From assembly GCF_042242105.1 (NCBI RefSeq), contig NC_092016.1, positions 9,810,501 to 9,874,500 of the forward strand: a DNA stretch of 64,000 bases. The letters are read 5' to 3'. Within the stretch, counting starts at the first letter, position 1. Each line of letters starts with the position of its first letter. A program made the position numbers and the translations under genes. Origin of the DNA: Pempheris klunzingeri (lineage: Eukaryota > Chordata > Actinopteri > Acropomatiformes > Pempheridae). The notes beneath the pieces are model-generated. The model was given only the letters and a program-made list of their open reading frames with translations. It searched no databases and had not been told where the DNA came from. Shown piece by piece: positions 12,122 through 24,500 of the stretch.

Positions 12122-12295
12122 AGCCCCAAGGCAAAGCTCTCAATCCTCGAGTCAATTTATGCTCCAGCCTTCATCTATGGTCACACGTTTAGCAACTGAG
12201 ATGGCAAGATCATGGATGCAAGCGGCTGAAATGAATTTCCCCCGCAGGGTATCTGTGCTGCCCCTCAGAGACGGGATGAGGAGCTCTGCTTTACA
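12122..12295 (+). mobile_element. Relic of a LINE (non-LTR retrotransposon) ORF2, 3' part of reverse transcriptase region
   Basis: The plus strand reads, with breaks, KAKLSILESIYAPAFIYGH, then after a short lesion IMDAS-NEFP-R-V and LRD-MRSSAL-like text. This follows the conserved succession KAKLSI-RSIYVPTLTYGHELW ... IQAAEMSFLRRVAGLSLRDR found downstream of the polymerase domain in L2/CR1-like LINEs of fish. It contains in-frame stops (for example in the GHTFSN-stop-DGK stretch) and base losses, so it is a dead, 5'-truncated fragment of about 170 bp. Clade assignment is by recall. Confidence 0.72.
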
Positions 12296-14359
12296 TGAGA
12301 AACTCAATATGATAGACGCCTCTCTGTGGACTCTGTAGACCCCATGTCACACCAATAATACTCAATAGGGCCTATATTTCCTCACTTGCCCTGGAATTAC
12401 AAAAGCACTGGAACCAAAAATACATGTGAAAACCTCTGATTCACATGCTGTTGCTGTGACTTTGACGTGGATAAAAGACTAAATGGTCAAATAGTTTGCA
12501 TGCATTTCTAATAAAAACATCTGTCCAGTAATTAGCATCAGAGGCTTGTAGTAGTACTGTGACAAAAAGGGCTTTTGAGTGGCAAGCATGCAGGAGTTTA
12601 AGCATGGCCAAATTTCCCTGGATTCAAATGAAAAAGCTGAAAACAATCTTATATAATGTTTAAGATAGCATTTATGAAGCGCACGTGCAATGTCACATTG
12701 GGTACCGTGCCCTTCTTGACAGAAATGTCTATAAACAGGCCTTAAATAAAATGGATGGAGCTCTCAGGTCACAGCCCTCCACTGAGCACACTGTCACCGT
12801 AGCCTGACCATCTGCTTATTGCAGGCATTTTGCTGTAATGACTCCTCAGTCTCCTGAGCTGCGACCTCCGAGATAGTGATGAGAGGAGAGCAATCAAAGC
12901 ACATTCAGTTCTGCTACAGTCATTTGCACACTCTCAAAAAGCTATCACAGGGTGCAGCTGTAAACATTTTGCTCCTCAGCACTCCTGAGACATGCACTCA
13001 AAGAGGATAGCAGCTATCAGTCTTTCTCACAGAGGAAGCCCGGGTGAATACACTGCGCAAGCTGAATACAGCGGAGAGGGCAGAATACACAGAATAGTCC
13101 TTGGAGCTGAATTCGGTCAAACAACCTCATTATTCAAAAGGAAGAAGAGTGCTCTGAAGGCTGCGCTCAAGAATTCCCTCAGTCTCTGTTGTTGATGTGC
13201 AATACCCATGCAATTCATGTATTTATGAAAAAGCAAAGATGTTTACGTTCCTTTTTAAAAGGCAACAAAGACACAAAAAGAGGACTCCCTTCAAGTCTTT
13301 TTGGGATGAATGAGATTTTTTGAATGACCTATATCTGGTATTTCAGTGGCTATTCGTGTATTCAGCTGGTGTGTAAACTGAGCCCATCATCCACACTGTT
13401 GGCTGTCTGTAAATCTCCTTGACACATGGGGAAAACTTGAAACTGAATTTACTGCAATAACTGCAAAACATACAGGACTTCCTACTTCCTACCTGGCCCT
13501 GTGCAAAAGTGAAATTATAGCATTAGATAACATCGCCCCCTTGTGGACATTTGTTTTTTTTTTGTGCTGAAGGTGTCAGAAAAGTCAACATATACCAAGA
13601 AAGACTAAAAGCATGAAGTCTGCTTATTTATTCAGCTTTTATTTATTTATTTTTATTATAGTAATGTGGATAAAGAGAGACTGAGAGACTCCTCCTCATG
13701 ACTATTTTTGTACCATGACATGAAATATGAGAGGACATTAGCAAACACACTCAAACACACACCAGCTAAAAAACTAAACAAAAACTGGTCTGGAAGACAA
13801 CAAAAGACAAATCTTGCCCTCATTCACTAGACTGGAAATAGAGCTTTGGTCAGTTTGCTCAGGCAGGTTGTGATCTTTAACAAATCCGAAGGGGCTGACA
13901 AATGATGTCAACTGGCCAGCAGAGGGGTTTTTTTTAGGGCTGTAACTCCTCAGAGGCTCACCAGCAGCTGTTGTGAGTGTGTGTGAGCGCATGTGTGTAC
14001 GTGTTTGGACTTTCCCATTCCTCTGGTTGTACAACTTTGTCTGGTAAGCCAGCAACTCTACTTATCGATTAGAGTAGATTGACCACCTCCCGCTCTTAAA
14101 CAAAGTGAGAACACCAGCCGGTAAAACTAATGCTGAAGAGTAAGAATAGATTTAGAGGCAAAGCTTATAAATAGCCTGCTGCGGATTGCCTGCTGTATGT
14201 AGTTGGCCTACAGAAACATTGGTGTGTGTATGCTCAAAAAGTCACTCTACAATACAAATGAGTAGCATAGCACAGTAGGACATTCTGTCTGGACCTAAGG
14301 TGGGAAAATCAAAATATAATACTTTTACTTGTTCATTGATTTCCACTGTCTCTCCTCAG
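12296..14359. other. Intergenic or upstream intron of bcap29, no coding exon seen
   Basis: No coding exon could be supported. The stretch ends with the pyrimidine tract and AG (14358-14359) that begin the first coding exon of bcap29, so its right part is an intron after an unseen noncoding first exon. A purine/pyrimidine ATTT-rich low-complexity stretch lies at about 13620-13660. Confidence 0.5.
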
Positions 14360-14466
14360 GAAATCACAGTCACAATGACTCTCCAGTGGACGGCAGTGGC
14401 TTTCTTCCTCTACGCAGAGATAGCAGTCAACCTCATCTTTTGTATACCCTTCATATCGGCACAGAG
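14360..14466 (+). CDS. bcap29: bcap29 coding exon 1 (start codon at 14375)
   Basis: Acceptor CTCCTCAG precedes 14360 and donor GTATTG follows 14466. Fifteen 5' UTR bases precede the ATG. It encodes residues 1-31 with the first membrane helix. Phase 2 at the end (AG of an Arg codon). Confidence 0.92.
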
Positions 14467-16096
14467 GTATTGAAATCTAAAACACAAAACATTATCAAAA
14501 GTCCACTCAGCAACTCATGGTAAGCAGGGCAGTGTCTCATATTCTGAATCATAAAAAAAAAAAAGTTTTGTGCAAGAGTTTGATTGCAAACACGAGAAGT
14601 GAAATGACAGTTAACACAAATCACCAGCAGAGTGCATCCATGTCCTTTCTGTGTGGAGACTGTATGTTCTGACTGTGTCCTGTTTGCTTGCTTTGTAGAT
14701 GGCGTTCAGTTTTCAGCTGGCGCGTATGGAACTGGTTATCTCCATATTGGAACAAATGTTTCTTTACTATGATCATGGTTCTTATTGTGCTTTTCCTTGG
14801 TAAGCAAATTCTGTGAGTGGTAGATATTGGAATAACACAGAGCAGACTGACAGCATGATGTCAGTCCAGCCAGCATCGGTCACGTTTCTGACCCCCAGCT
14901 CGCTCTCAGATGCTGTCCGTGAGGTGCAGAAGTACTCGGGTCCTGAGCCCATGCACGATGCCAGTGTGAACCCAAATCTATATGATCACGTCCACATGAA
15001 GCTGTTCAGATCCCAGAGGAACCTCTACATATCTGGCTTCTCGCTCTTCCTCTGGCTGTCAGTGTCATTTCTTTCCACGTGATCTCAGAGTAACAGAATA
15101 TGCTTGGACTTTACTTAAGGACAAACATTACTTTACCATTCCACACAAGCGTCCACTTGCTTACTCACCCTTTTACAATTCCCTTTCTCATCACAGCATC
15201 ATGCGTCGGATTGTCACCTTGCTGAACCAGGTTGCCGTCACCTTGGAGAACAGTGCAGGTCTTCAGGCGCAGATGGACGGTGCTGCCAAAGCAGCCAAGC
15301 AGCACCAGGATGACAACAAGATGCTAAAACAAGTGAGGCTTTATAAGAGTCTGATGACTGAGCTAAAACTTCTCTTTCTTCACAGTGTATGGTCTACTGT
15401 AGTTTATAGTATAACTTACTTAAAATGTCTGTTACACATGTCCACCTTTGAAAGTAGGTATTATTCAGCATTTTTCACAGAGTATTGTTTCTGTGATTTG
15501 TGTTTTGTATGCTCTCTGTTGTCTCCTTTTGGTCAATAAGGTGATTTGTTTGTGCTCAGGCTCTCCTGGATGATGAAAAATCCATGTCTACAAAAAACAA
15601 GCAACTGAAGCTGGAGGTTGAGAAGCTTTCAGATCAAGTAAAAGCTGCTGAGGAGGGTGAGCAATCATCACTTCATTCAAAAAGCGCCCTACTGTAAATT
15701 AGCAGACCATGGACTACCTCAGGTCATTTCTGGCATACTTAAACACAACTGCTTGCTTTTGAACTATGAAAGAAACTGATTTTGAGGGGCATTGATGATG
15801 TAAAGAGCAATTTATAGATGTAATACTGTTTGCATGTGTAGCTTTACGCAAGTCTCATACTGAAGTGGAGGCCATGAGGAGGCAGGCAAAAGGTCTGGCA
15901 CAAGAGTATGACAGACTATTGCGGGAACACCATCAACTCCAGGTAAAGCGCACGCACACACACACACACACACAGATCTTTATATGTGCATGCAAATACC
16001 AGTTAACAAAAATACTTACTGATTATTAATCCTACTAATAACAGAAATTTTGATCCACAGAATCCCCAGAGTGCTGCAGACAAAAAGGATCAGTAA
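14375..16096 (+). CDS. bcap29: B-cell receptor-associated protein 29 (Bap29/Bap31 family), seven coding exons
   Basis: Endoplasmic-reticulum membrane protein of the Bap31 family, which acts in sorting and quality control of membrane cargo leaving the ER. Joining 14375-14466, 14699-14799, 14910-15057, 15197-15332, 15560-15656, 15842-15942 and 16061-16096 gives a closed frame of 236 aa with consistent phases (2,1,2,0,1,0). Three membrane segments are visible (about 7-27, 45-64, 103-123), then a long charged coiled coil (about 130-225). Family words include FLYAEIAVNLIFCIPFI, MKLFRSQRNLYISGFSLF and EYDRLLREH. The tail ends KKDQ, a fit to the KKXX ER-retrieval signal. Exon 1 starts at 14360, so the 5' UTR continues in an unseen upstream exon. 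The gene converges with slco1c1. Bap29 rather than Bap31 is preferred from sequence and from the gpr22 neighbour. Confidence 0.93.
14699..14799 (+). CDS. bcap29: bcap29 coding exon 2
   Basis: Acceptor TTTGTAG, donor GTAAGC. It encodes residues 31-65, including the Trp-rich loop WRVWNWLSPYWNK and the second membrane helix MIMVLIVLFL. Confidence 0.92.
14910..15057 (+). CDS. bcap29: bcap29 coding exon 3
   Basis: Acceptor GCTCTCAG, donor GTCAGT. It encodes residues 65-114: the lumen-to-cytosol linker DAVREVQKYS and the strongly conserved HMKLFRSQRNLYISGFSLF. The donor sits inside CTG-TCA, so the frame read straight into the intron is not the protein. Confidence 0.92.
15197..15332 (+). CDS. bcap29: bcap29 coding exon 4
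   Basis: Acceptor CATCACAG, donor GTGAGG. It encodes residues 114-159: end of the third membrane helix (LIMRRIVTLL) and the start of the cytosolic helix. Reading continues for about 65 codons into the intron, which is not coding. Confidence 0.9.
15560..15656 (+). CDS. bcap29: bcap29 coding exon 5
   Basis: Acceptor TGTGCTCAG, donor GTGAGC. It encodes residues 160-192, a heptad-rich coiled-coil segment (LKLEVEKLSDQVKAAEE). Confidence 0.88.
15842..15942 (+). CDS. bcap29: bcap29 coding exon 6
   Basis: Acceptor CATGTGTAG, donor GTAAAG. It encodes residues 192-225, the second coiled-coil part with the family word EYDRLLREH. Confidence 0.9.
15955..15974. repeat. (CA)n microsatellite in bcap29 intron 6
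   Basis: Ten CA units begin 12 bases after the exon 6 donor. Confidence 0.9.
16061..16096 (+). CDS. bcap29: bcap29 coding exon 7 with stop codon
   Basis: Acceptor TGATCCACAG. It encodes the last eleven residues, NPQSAADKKDQ, and TAA. The KKDQ end fits the KKXX ER-retrieval rule. The 3' UTR follows to about 16965. Confidence 0.85.
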   Translation, partial: NPQSAADKKDQ

Positions 16097-16939
16097 CAAC
16101 AGGAATACAGTGGTTTCTGCTGCTGTTTGTTCCATTTGTTCCATGGATACCTTTTCTTCTCATTACACTAGAACTGTGTGCTCTATGCAGTAGCCCACCA
16201 GAGGCCATTTTGCATTGTATTTGACAACTTTCATGTTCCTTTGAAGTTTAAACTGAGGCACATTTTAAATTGATAGGCTTAAACAAAGGCTACACTACAG
16301 TTTATCGGATAAACAGTAGTATGTCAAGTTTTTTTTTCTGAAATCGTCATCATGAACATGAAATATGTTGTTTATGTCAACTTCTAAGGATTAAAAGCAC
16401 ATAAATCAGTTGAATTTTTGTCTCAGGAGCTCATGAATATTGCTTATGCTAACATTCAATAATGATTAACGCATAACACCCCAGAAATACAGACCTTATA
16501 GCTAAACCTTATGTCATGTTAGAGAGACTGTGCAGCGTTTTACACAAATATTTGCATAGACCCGAGCACGATAATAGCTAATGCTGTATATTAAGTTATT
16601 GCATTTTATAACCATTGAATGTCTGTGACACAGGCATGTCACATTTGTTTATTATAAAGCTATATTCTAGATGAAAGTAGTTTTATTTGTTTCAGTGAGA
16701 GGGGTGCATTTGACTATAGGTCTTCATTATCAAACCTGTTTTTAACATTGTTCAAATTCTTATAAATAATATAAATGATTGACTGACATCTGTCTTTTAA
16801 CTTTACAAAGAATCCTGGAGTTGTAGATCCGTCTTCATACATTCACATGTACAATGTGAGACTGATTTTGGCCCAGCTATTCTTGATATTTTATAATCTG
16901 TCGTCCGATTGTTTGGTATACTGGTATGACGGTGAACAT

Positions 16940-16945
16940 AATAAA
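16940..16945 (+). terminator. bcap29: Polyadenylation signal AATAAA of bcap29
   Basis: Overlapping AATAAAATAAAAATAAAA signals about 845 bases past the stop codon. This defines a 3' UTR of about 0.85 kb and the tail-to-tail boundary with slco1c1. Confidence 0.6.
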
Positions 16946-17178
16946 ATAAAAATAAAAAAGTAAACAGAGAAAACCCCAGACACTGTGTTCCTCATTGTCA
17001 TGCTGAGACAATCATGAAGCAAATGAAAAGGCTGGTACCACACTGACACAAAATTGGATTACATATTGAAATCAAAATGCAGTGAGTTTCATAATGAGGC
17101 ACTCTGTATGAGGAAGATGTGATATTTTTTGTAAGACAAATTAAAATATACAGTACATGTAAGATCAAACAATGTCCT

Positions 17179-17184
17179 TTTATT
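17179..17184 (-). terminator. slco1c1: Polyadenylation signal AATAAA (minus), distal, slco1c1
   Basis: Reverse complement of TTTATT in an AT-rich 3' UTR, about 1.16 kb past the slco1c1 stop. A second minus-strand AATAAA lies at 17349-17354. The distal one would leave only about 240 bp to the bcap29 signal. Confidence 0.45.
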
Positions 17185-17348
17185 CAAAAAAAATTGCATT
17201 TCTGGTACTGTTTACCATTTACCATTATTTCTGGAGAGAGTTTTAGTAAACATGCAGCTTTAAAATGTTTGTGTTTTCTGGTGATATAGTGCATATAGTG
17301 TGCTATTACTGTGTCATGCCAAAAAAAACAATGTTGCAAAATGCAGAA

Positions 17349-17354
17349 TTTATT
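17349..17354 (-). terminator. slco1c1: Polyadenylation signal AATAAA (minus), proximal, slco1c1
   Basis: A canonical minus-strand hexamer about 1.0 kb past the slco1c1 stop; alternative to the signal at 17179-17184. Confidence 0.4.
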
Positions 17355-18343
17355 AAATTCACAGCAGAGATTGACAGTCAATCTCAACTCAGGGTCTATT
17401 TATGCACTCGTTCTTGAGCGGTTGGCAGTTTCAGAAAGCCACAGCACAGCAAGACTGAGAGAAGTCTGATTGTCAAAGCCACAAGGTTTAATAAATAGCA
17501 CACTTATTGGAGGAATGGCGTTAAATCTGAGCAAGAAGTGATACTTTCCCCACTGGCTTTGACCTGATTGTTGACCATTTACATATTTACAGGCTGAAAC
17601 ACTTACAGTGCCTCAGTGTAGCCACATTCACAATTCTTCCACCAGGTGTGTTCATCAGTGTTTTAAAGGGTTAGCACAATATTTGTGGAACACACAAAAA
17701 CACAAACACATGAACTGATCAAGGCAGTGGTAGACTATCAAATCCTGCAGGGTAAAATTCCTGTTTTTGTCAATGGAGTCTGGTGGCTTTGAAGACAGTG
17801 ATGTGAGGCTGTCTCTGATTAAACTAAAAGCATCCTCAAATAATAACCTGAGTTGGTCAGTGACAAAAACGAACACTTTTAGTGGATGTACTGTACTTTG
17901 ATGATTTGAGTTGCTCCAAAAGATTATGTTGCAGCCATTGTACCCAAAAACCCAAAATGTGTAAAAATATGGCCCAGGCTTTAAAAAGCAGAAGTTATCC
18001 TTTAATATATGTTGAATCCAAAAATTGATTTAATCAATTTTAGTCATAAAAATGAAAACCAACATAGAAAATAAACCACAATTACATTATTTTTTCTACA
18101 AAAGTCTTAAACTCATTAAAAACACAAACACGTAAATTTGTACATTCCAGAAATAGCATATTTAGTTTTTAAAAAGACTATTTCATATATTGTACATCTA
18201 CATAACTCCTGTACAAATATATACTCTGTGTGCTATGAAAACTGTCCACATTGTGTGCTCCTCTACACATCTGAGGTGCTCCGAAGAGCTAAGACTCACA
18301 AATGAGTCTCTCTGTCAGGATTGCGGTCCAAGGCCTGTGTGAC

Positions 18344-18521
18344 CTACTCACAGTGTATGGAGATGTTTTCCTCTTTTCTTAGTGACTCCAGCTCTGCACT
18401 CCCATTAGTCAGGGCATTTTTCTCCTCCCTTTTAATATGTCTTTTGAGTAGAGCAAAGCCTGGAATACAAAAGAAGAAGGAGACTGTCCTCAAGACCAAA
18501 GTCAGGCCCAGGTACACTATC
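18344..18521 (-). CDS. slco1c1: slco1c1 coding exon 14, C-terminus and stop
   Basis: Acceptor TTTTTTGCAG. It encodes residues 628-686: the last membrane helix ([17 protein letters not shown]) and a hydrophilic tail ending SIHCE. The tail lacks an obvious PDZ-binding end such as the human TQL. Confidence 0.87.
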
Positions 18522-21500
18522 CTGCAAAAAGAAGAAAGTAATACTGTTAGGGGACAAATAATCAAATACCTAAGGGTAAGTCTCTCATTTTTATAATCAC
18601 ATTGCAAGTCAGAAGTCTTTCAGTTCTATGAATGTTGGAACCCTTTGTGGATTTGAGCATACACATGACTTTGAACAACACATTTTTGTGTTGTGTTATA
18701 CATAAATATATGCTTGTAGTGGTATGGGTTTAGCAATAGGAATATGTCTCTCTATTTTTCATCCATCCAATAACTTCGTTTATAAGCATTACATCCTCAC
18801 AGGCCAGCTAACATGGCTATAAGCGCTTTGCCTTGTTTCAAAGTGAATGTTAACAGACATCCTAGTGGATATTGATTACCGAAAGCGTTACAGATCAAAT
18901 TACCTGTAAGCTGAGGTGTTGTATATTCTGCATGCTCCTCTCCCTCCACACATCTTGTATCCCCATTTGAGGCATGTTGTGTCAATTATGGCTCCAAAGT
19001 ATATAGGGGCAGGTATTCCAGCTGTTGTGCAATGCAAAGTAACTTGTTACTTCAAATACCACATAATCAGTTGCTTAAAGTTGAGATATCAGTTTCATTT
19101 ATAGAATGAAAAAAATATATTTGTTGCTATTATTGTATTTTATTATAGTGATTTTGGTGACAAAAAAAAATTCACATATACTCCTTCAAATTTTTAGAAA
19201 TATTTAATGATGAGCTTCAAGCGATGATGTGTTTCCACTCACACATTTTTCCAGTATTGATAAATGTCAGCTTTTCATGCACATTTGACTTGACATTTAC
19301 ACTAAGTAGACAGTAGTGATCAGAATACCAAAGATGGTTCTCACCGAGGGTACGAGTGGCCAATGTGTGGATTCCAAGAGCGAGGGATTTCAGCTCAGGC
19401 TTAATGCACCTATAACAAAAGACTGTGGTGTTAAAGGAGCCTCTGCTTTTAAACGCTTAAACCTCACACAACACTTAAAAAGGGACAATTTAGATTTACG
19501 GTTTGTACTGGAAAAGTAACAAAATTATACAAATGCACATTATATTGTTATAATTATATCATCATCATATTGTCACATTATATAATGTGCTATTGCAATC
19601 TTCTAATTTCTGTCAGATTTAACCGTTTACAAAATATTTCCACTTATGGATCCTATCTAAGTAGTCACATTTTTCTGATAACTGTGTCCACAAGGCGGTT
19701 GTTGACGGACCTGACTAGCAGCATTAAGCCAGGTGTTCCCCCAAGAGAGATGATGAAGGAGCTGAGGACAGACAGAGCCAGGAAGTAAGGAAAGATTTCA
19801 TCACAGCTGTCTCTGCGTGGACACTGGCCCAGAGTGGCTGTCAGGTTTCCTGGTTGGCTATCAACCAGCGCTACACACCTGCAATTGTCAAACACCTAAC
19901 AAAGAAGAAAACAACAACCCAATCGATGATAAATAGTGATGATGATGAATAGCTGCAAAAACTGTTGCATGACATGAATAAAACAGAGCGATTCAGCCTA
20001 AATATTATGCTATGTTCATCAGTCAACAATTGTACTGAGAAATATGGATGTGTCAGAAAGTCAGTGTTGTGTGTCTGACCGTGTTTCTGCCAGAGCCAGT
20101 GGAGGAGGTGCACCCAGCCAAGCAGGGCGACACGTAGGTGATCCCGTTCTCACCACACACTGGATCCCACTCCTTTTTTGAACACAAACAGCCCGAATTA
20201 CAGTCAGAGAAGAGAGACCATTCCTGGTTGGACAAGCCCTCCACTCTGCATGCGACAACATGAAGAAAAATGCAAATATCACTGCCAGCTCATATGAAAA
20301 ATTGATCAAATAAGAAATCACAGGGACAAAGAAATGCAGCACCACATAAAAGGAACCCTTGGAAGGCAGCAAGCTAATCAGTAAGCTTTAAGGATTGTTG
20401 CAGAATTGTCCTAAATCCAAACCTAATTCAGTCATCTGAGCGTTACCTATTCTTCTAAGTCACATACCCTGTATATGAAACTGTGACACCTGCCACCTTG
20501 GAGTTCTCACAGCCCATGGCGAAGAAAAAGAGCGACAGGAAGAAGCCCAGCAGGGAGGTCCCAAAGGCAAATTTAGCTGCTCCCATGATACCTAGCTTGT
20601 ACTTCTTCATGACAACACCTCCAGAGAACATCCCAAGGGCCACAGCTGGGATGTTGATCATGCCTAGCCAAACCGCAGAATACAACAAAATCTTAAAGGG
20701 ATAGAGGATCAGGAAACAACCCAAATGGGCAACATCAGGCAGTAACATCGCTCCCCAAAAGGGATCAAAGTCAGTACATTCATTCATATCAAAGTAGTCT
20801 CGTTCATATTTCATGTAAAGTGAACTGAAGTTGTGTCGTGAAAGAAGAAAATTACTTTTGATGGTTGAGAGGATATGGAATGCATTTCTCACCATCAAAC
20901 AGCTTCCTCACTCATTCTGTTATGTGGATTCAAAGAACCAAGTTATTGCGCTGTCTCCTCTTCCATCAGGTTGACCTGATAATTGGTCGCATTAATCTGT
21001 ATGCTTTTTTTAAATCAATATTTGTCATTTCAGAATTTTCAATGATTGCTGTAAACCTGGTTGTCATTTTGAAGCTGCAGTGTTTGCTTAAGAGGGATGT
21101 GGGAGCTGGAGCATGAAAAATTAATCAAAAGCTCGCTCATGAAACACTTATGATGACCGTCAAGCTCACATTTTTTGCATCCTTAAATACTTTCCCTTCC
21201 ATGAGGTGACGCAGGTTTTGTGTAGCTCATCTTTAAAGATAGCACGACCAGACAAAAATCATCCAAACAAGGTAAACGTCATGAATTATAAAAAAAATCG
21301 CCTGCTTACCCATGAGAAAATTGGCTTTCGATGCTGATTGGCCATAATGTTGCTCAATGTATTTGGGTTTGTAGGTGACCATCCCGATGAGAGAGTTGAA
21401 CTGAATGATGGTCACGCATAAGTAGATGATGTACACGGGATTTCCAAGGAGGCTCTTCACTGTGGGCACGAATTCTGCGTGGGGAGGTTTAGGAATACCA

Positions 21501-24500
21501 CTTAAAATGTAGGCTTTGCTTCCTCGTACACATCTGACCATTTGTTTTGTGTTCTTCCTAATTGTTTCATAAAGTAAGGTTACGACTGCATTTATAACGA
21601 GCATATGATGTAAGAAACAGCTCCACAAACATGTGTAAAGTTTTTCATTCATAAGAACAAATATACTGTTGTGATAGAAATATGAAAACTTTGGGTCAAC
21701 AAAGCTCTCTTTGGGAAAGTAGCCACAAAAGAGACTGGAGTGAAAAATACAGTGATAACAGTAGAAGGGAAAGTTATAAAACTCCTAAAGATTCCACAGA
21801 CTGCATACAGATTATAATGTCAATTCAATGTAATATACAACTTGGGGTGACTATAATCGTACCTTTGGCCATCTGATGTAAATTCGCCGGCTCTTCAGGT
21901 CTGAACTTGTGCTCCATGGTTGGAGAATCTTTGATAAACCTTGTTTGTTCTGGGGTACAGCTGGTATCGTGCTTGTCCACAGGCACGGGCAGTGATTTAG
22001 GCAAGAACCAGAAAGGAGCGGCAGACATGAGGGTGATGGTTCCAGCGATGAGGTAACCCAGCCACCATGCCCCCACCCAGCGGGCATCGCTAGGGGTAAT
22101 AGTCACCGTCTCTGTGAAGTGATAAGAGCCACATCAGCACAGTGCGTGGATTTATTTCATTTTATTGCCCTCTTTTTTATTTGGCTCGCTTTCACTATAG
22201 TCTTTTACTAAGTTATATTTTTTTATACAGCAAGTCAAGGCAAATTTATTCATAGATTTAAAGTGCTTAACATTAACAAATTTAGGGATGTGGTAAATGT
22301 TCTAAGGCAACATTTTATAATATGAGGAAATGTTTCCTGACTTGTTTTGTTCTACTGCCCTGCCCTAATTCATTTCCTCTTGGCAGGTGTGTTGTGTCTT
22401 TTGCAGCTTTATAATCTTCGTGTACAACAACCAGCCCCTAAATCCACAAAGGAATGTGAGGCCATTTCTGCTGTGTGAACAAATGATAATCTACAACAAC
22501 AATTTATGAAGCACAACATTGTTATTTAATAAGGTATAGTTTATCAGTCAGGTGACAGTTTACTCACCCATGTCCACATAGCCAATGTCAACGTAGATCT
22601 TGGCACACAGTGACCCCAACAGGTACCCAAATACAGGACCAATAATCGATATGGTTTGAACACATCCTAGAATATACAACAAAGAAAGATGTTTTTGTTT
22701 AATCACATTTAACTCCTATGTTCGGGCTCAATTCTGAAATGATTTCATTTTGAAGATTTATAAAACATTCCATTCTATAATACAGTCAATTTATTGTAAG
22801 CCTGTTTTTCTTTTACAAAAAGCTAAAGTATTAAACACATCGTCAGGTGGCAAGATCCATCTACTGTCTATTATACCTTACAACATCCTATATACCTGCT
22901 TATACATAATCAAACACTGGCTGAAACATTCTACTGTGCATGAAACATTCATCACTTTGCAGTATTTTGTTTAATATTATAAAACTCTTTTTTTTGCACA
23001 CGTGCTGTGCAACATCAACAGTTTATTTGTAATTCATAATATTTTGCAATATATGGTTCGAAATATACTGCTGTTGTATGATATGGTATGTTAGGAACAT
23101 AGTTATTTTCTCAATTACAAAAAAGCTATTCTGTCTTGGTTGCCTGGATCTAAAACCACTCTAATCAATTACACGCATGCAAAAATTCCCTTCCTGGATT
23201 AATTACATTGAAAATGTAGTGACCTGAATCTTGGTATCATCCAAAGCTATTAACATAAACTGTGTGTATGGTGCATTACCAATGTAGAAGGCAGCATTCT
23301 CAGATTGTGCATAATCATCGATATAGGAGATTCCTAAAGGCTGAACTGGAGTCTCTCCAATCCCACGCAGGATGTTTCCCAGCAGTACATAGATCCACAT
23401 TGAAACACTGGACTCTCGTTCACAGCCTACGGTTCAAACAATAAACATGAGACGAGACCTTATAATTCAAACTCTCAAAAACTAACAAAACACAAACAAA
23501 AAATTACAGTGAACTTTGTCCGTGCATTTCAGTCTTTCTTTATTCTATATTACTATTTTATTCTTATTGATCACGATGAATAAAAAAATAACCAGTAAGG
23601 ATTCCACTCCTAATCTTACCTCTTGAAGGCAGTATGGAGGGTCTGTCACCTGCCCTGGTGGACTCAGGTGAGCTTGCTGGACATGGAGAGAGGTTAGTGG
23701 TTGAATTCACTGAAGATCTAACTGATGTTTCGATCTTATAGCTGCGTACAAAATACCAATGTGACTGTTAAGCAAGGGAAGGGAGAAAGCATCGGGTATC
23801 ATTAGATACTCACAATGTGAAGCACAAGTACATATCTCAGACAGTACATTTTCAAAGTGCAAGAAACACTGTCACGACATTGTATTTACTGTGCCTAAAG
23901 ACTTACATCAAAGAAATATGTAAATGTAAATTCAAGAACTGCAATGCATGCATCCAGACATGACAGTTTTCCTACCGGCCAATGATGAAATGAGGCATGG
24001 CGATCAAGAAGGTCCCAAAAGACATCAAGATGCATCCGATTGCTATGATCTTGGGTCGGTGGAGTTTGGCACCAAAATAGCTCACGAAGGCAATCACTAA
24101 AAAGTTCCCTACAGGGTTGAGATGATCAAAAGAGGAGATGGAGATGAGTCAAAGGCATGAAATAAACAACTTTTTCTTGAAAAGTATTAGTCATGACACT
24201 GGTCTGTTTATGTAGAAATGATGCAGAATGCTGTACATCTTTGCTCTGTGCATCATTTGTAATCATTAGACAGCTATAGTATTTGTTTATGTGTCTGCTT
24301 GTCACTATCATTATTTTCATCGTCACTGCAAACTGGGTTTTTCACAAAATGTTAGGGACAGATGTGCCTCATGACACATGCCTGCCTGTAAATGGTTTAC
24401 ATTTTAAAAAGCCCAACCAGACAACTGTGTAGGTTTTGATCTCGGTCAGAGTAAATGGTTATCTGTGGCATACACATGCAATATTCATATATCTTTCATT

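Noticed and set aside
11797..12129. 110-codon minus-strand frame
   Set aside because: It partly overlaps the LINE relic on the other strand, has no family similarity and no splice signals.
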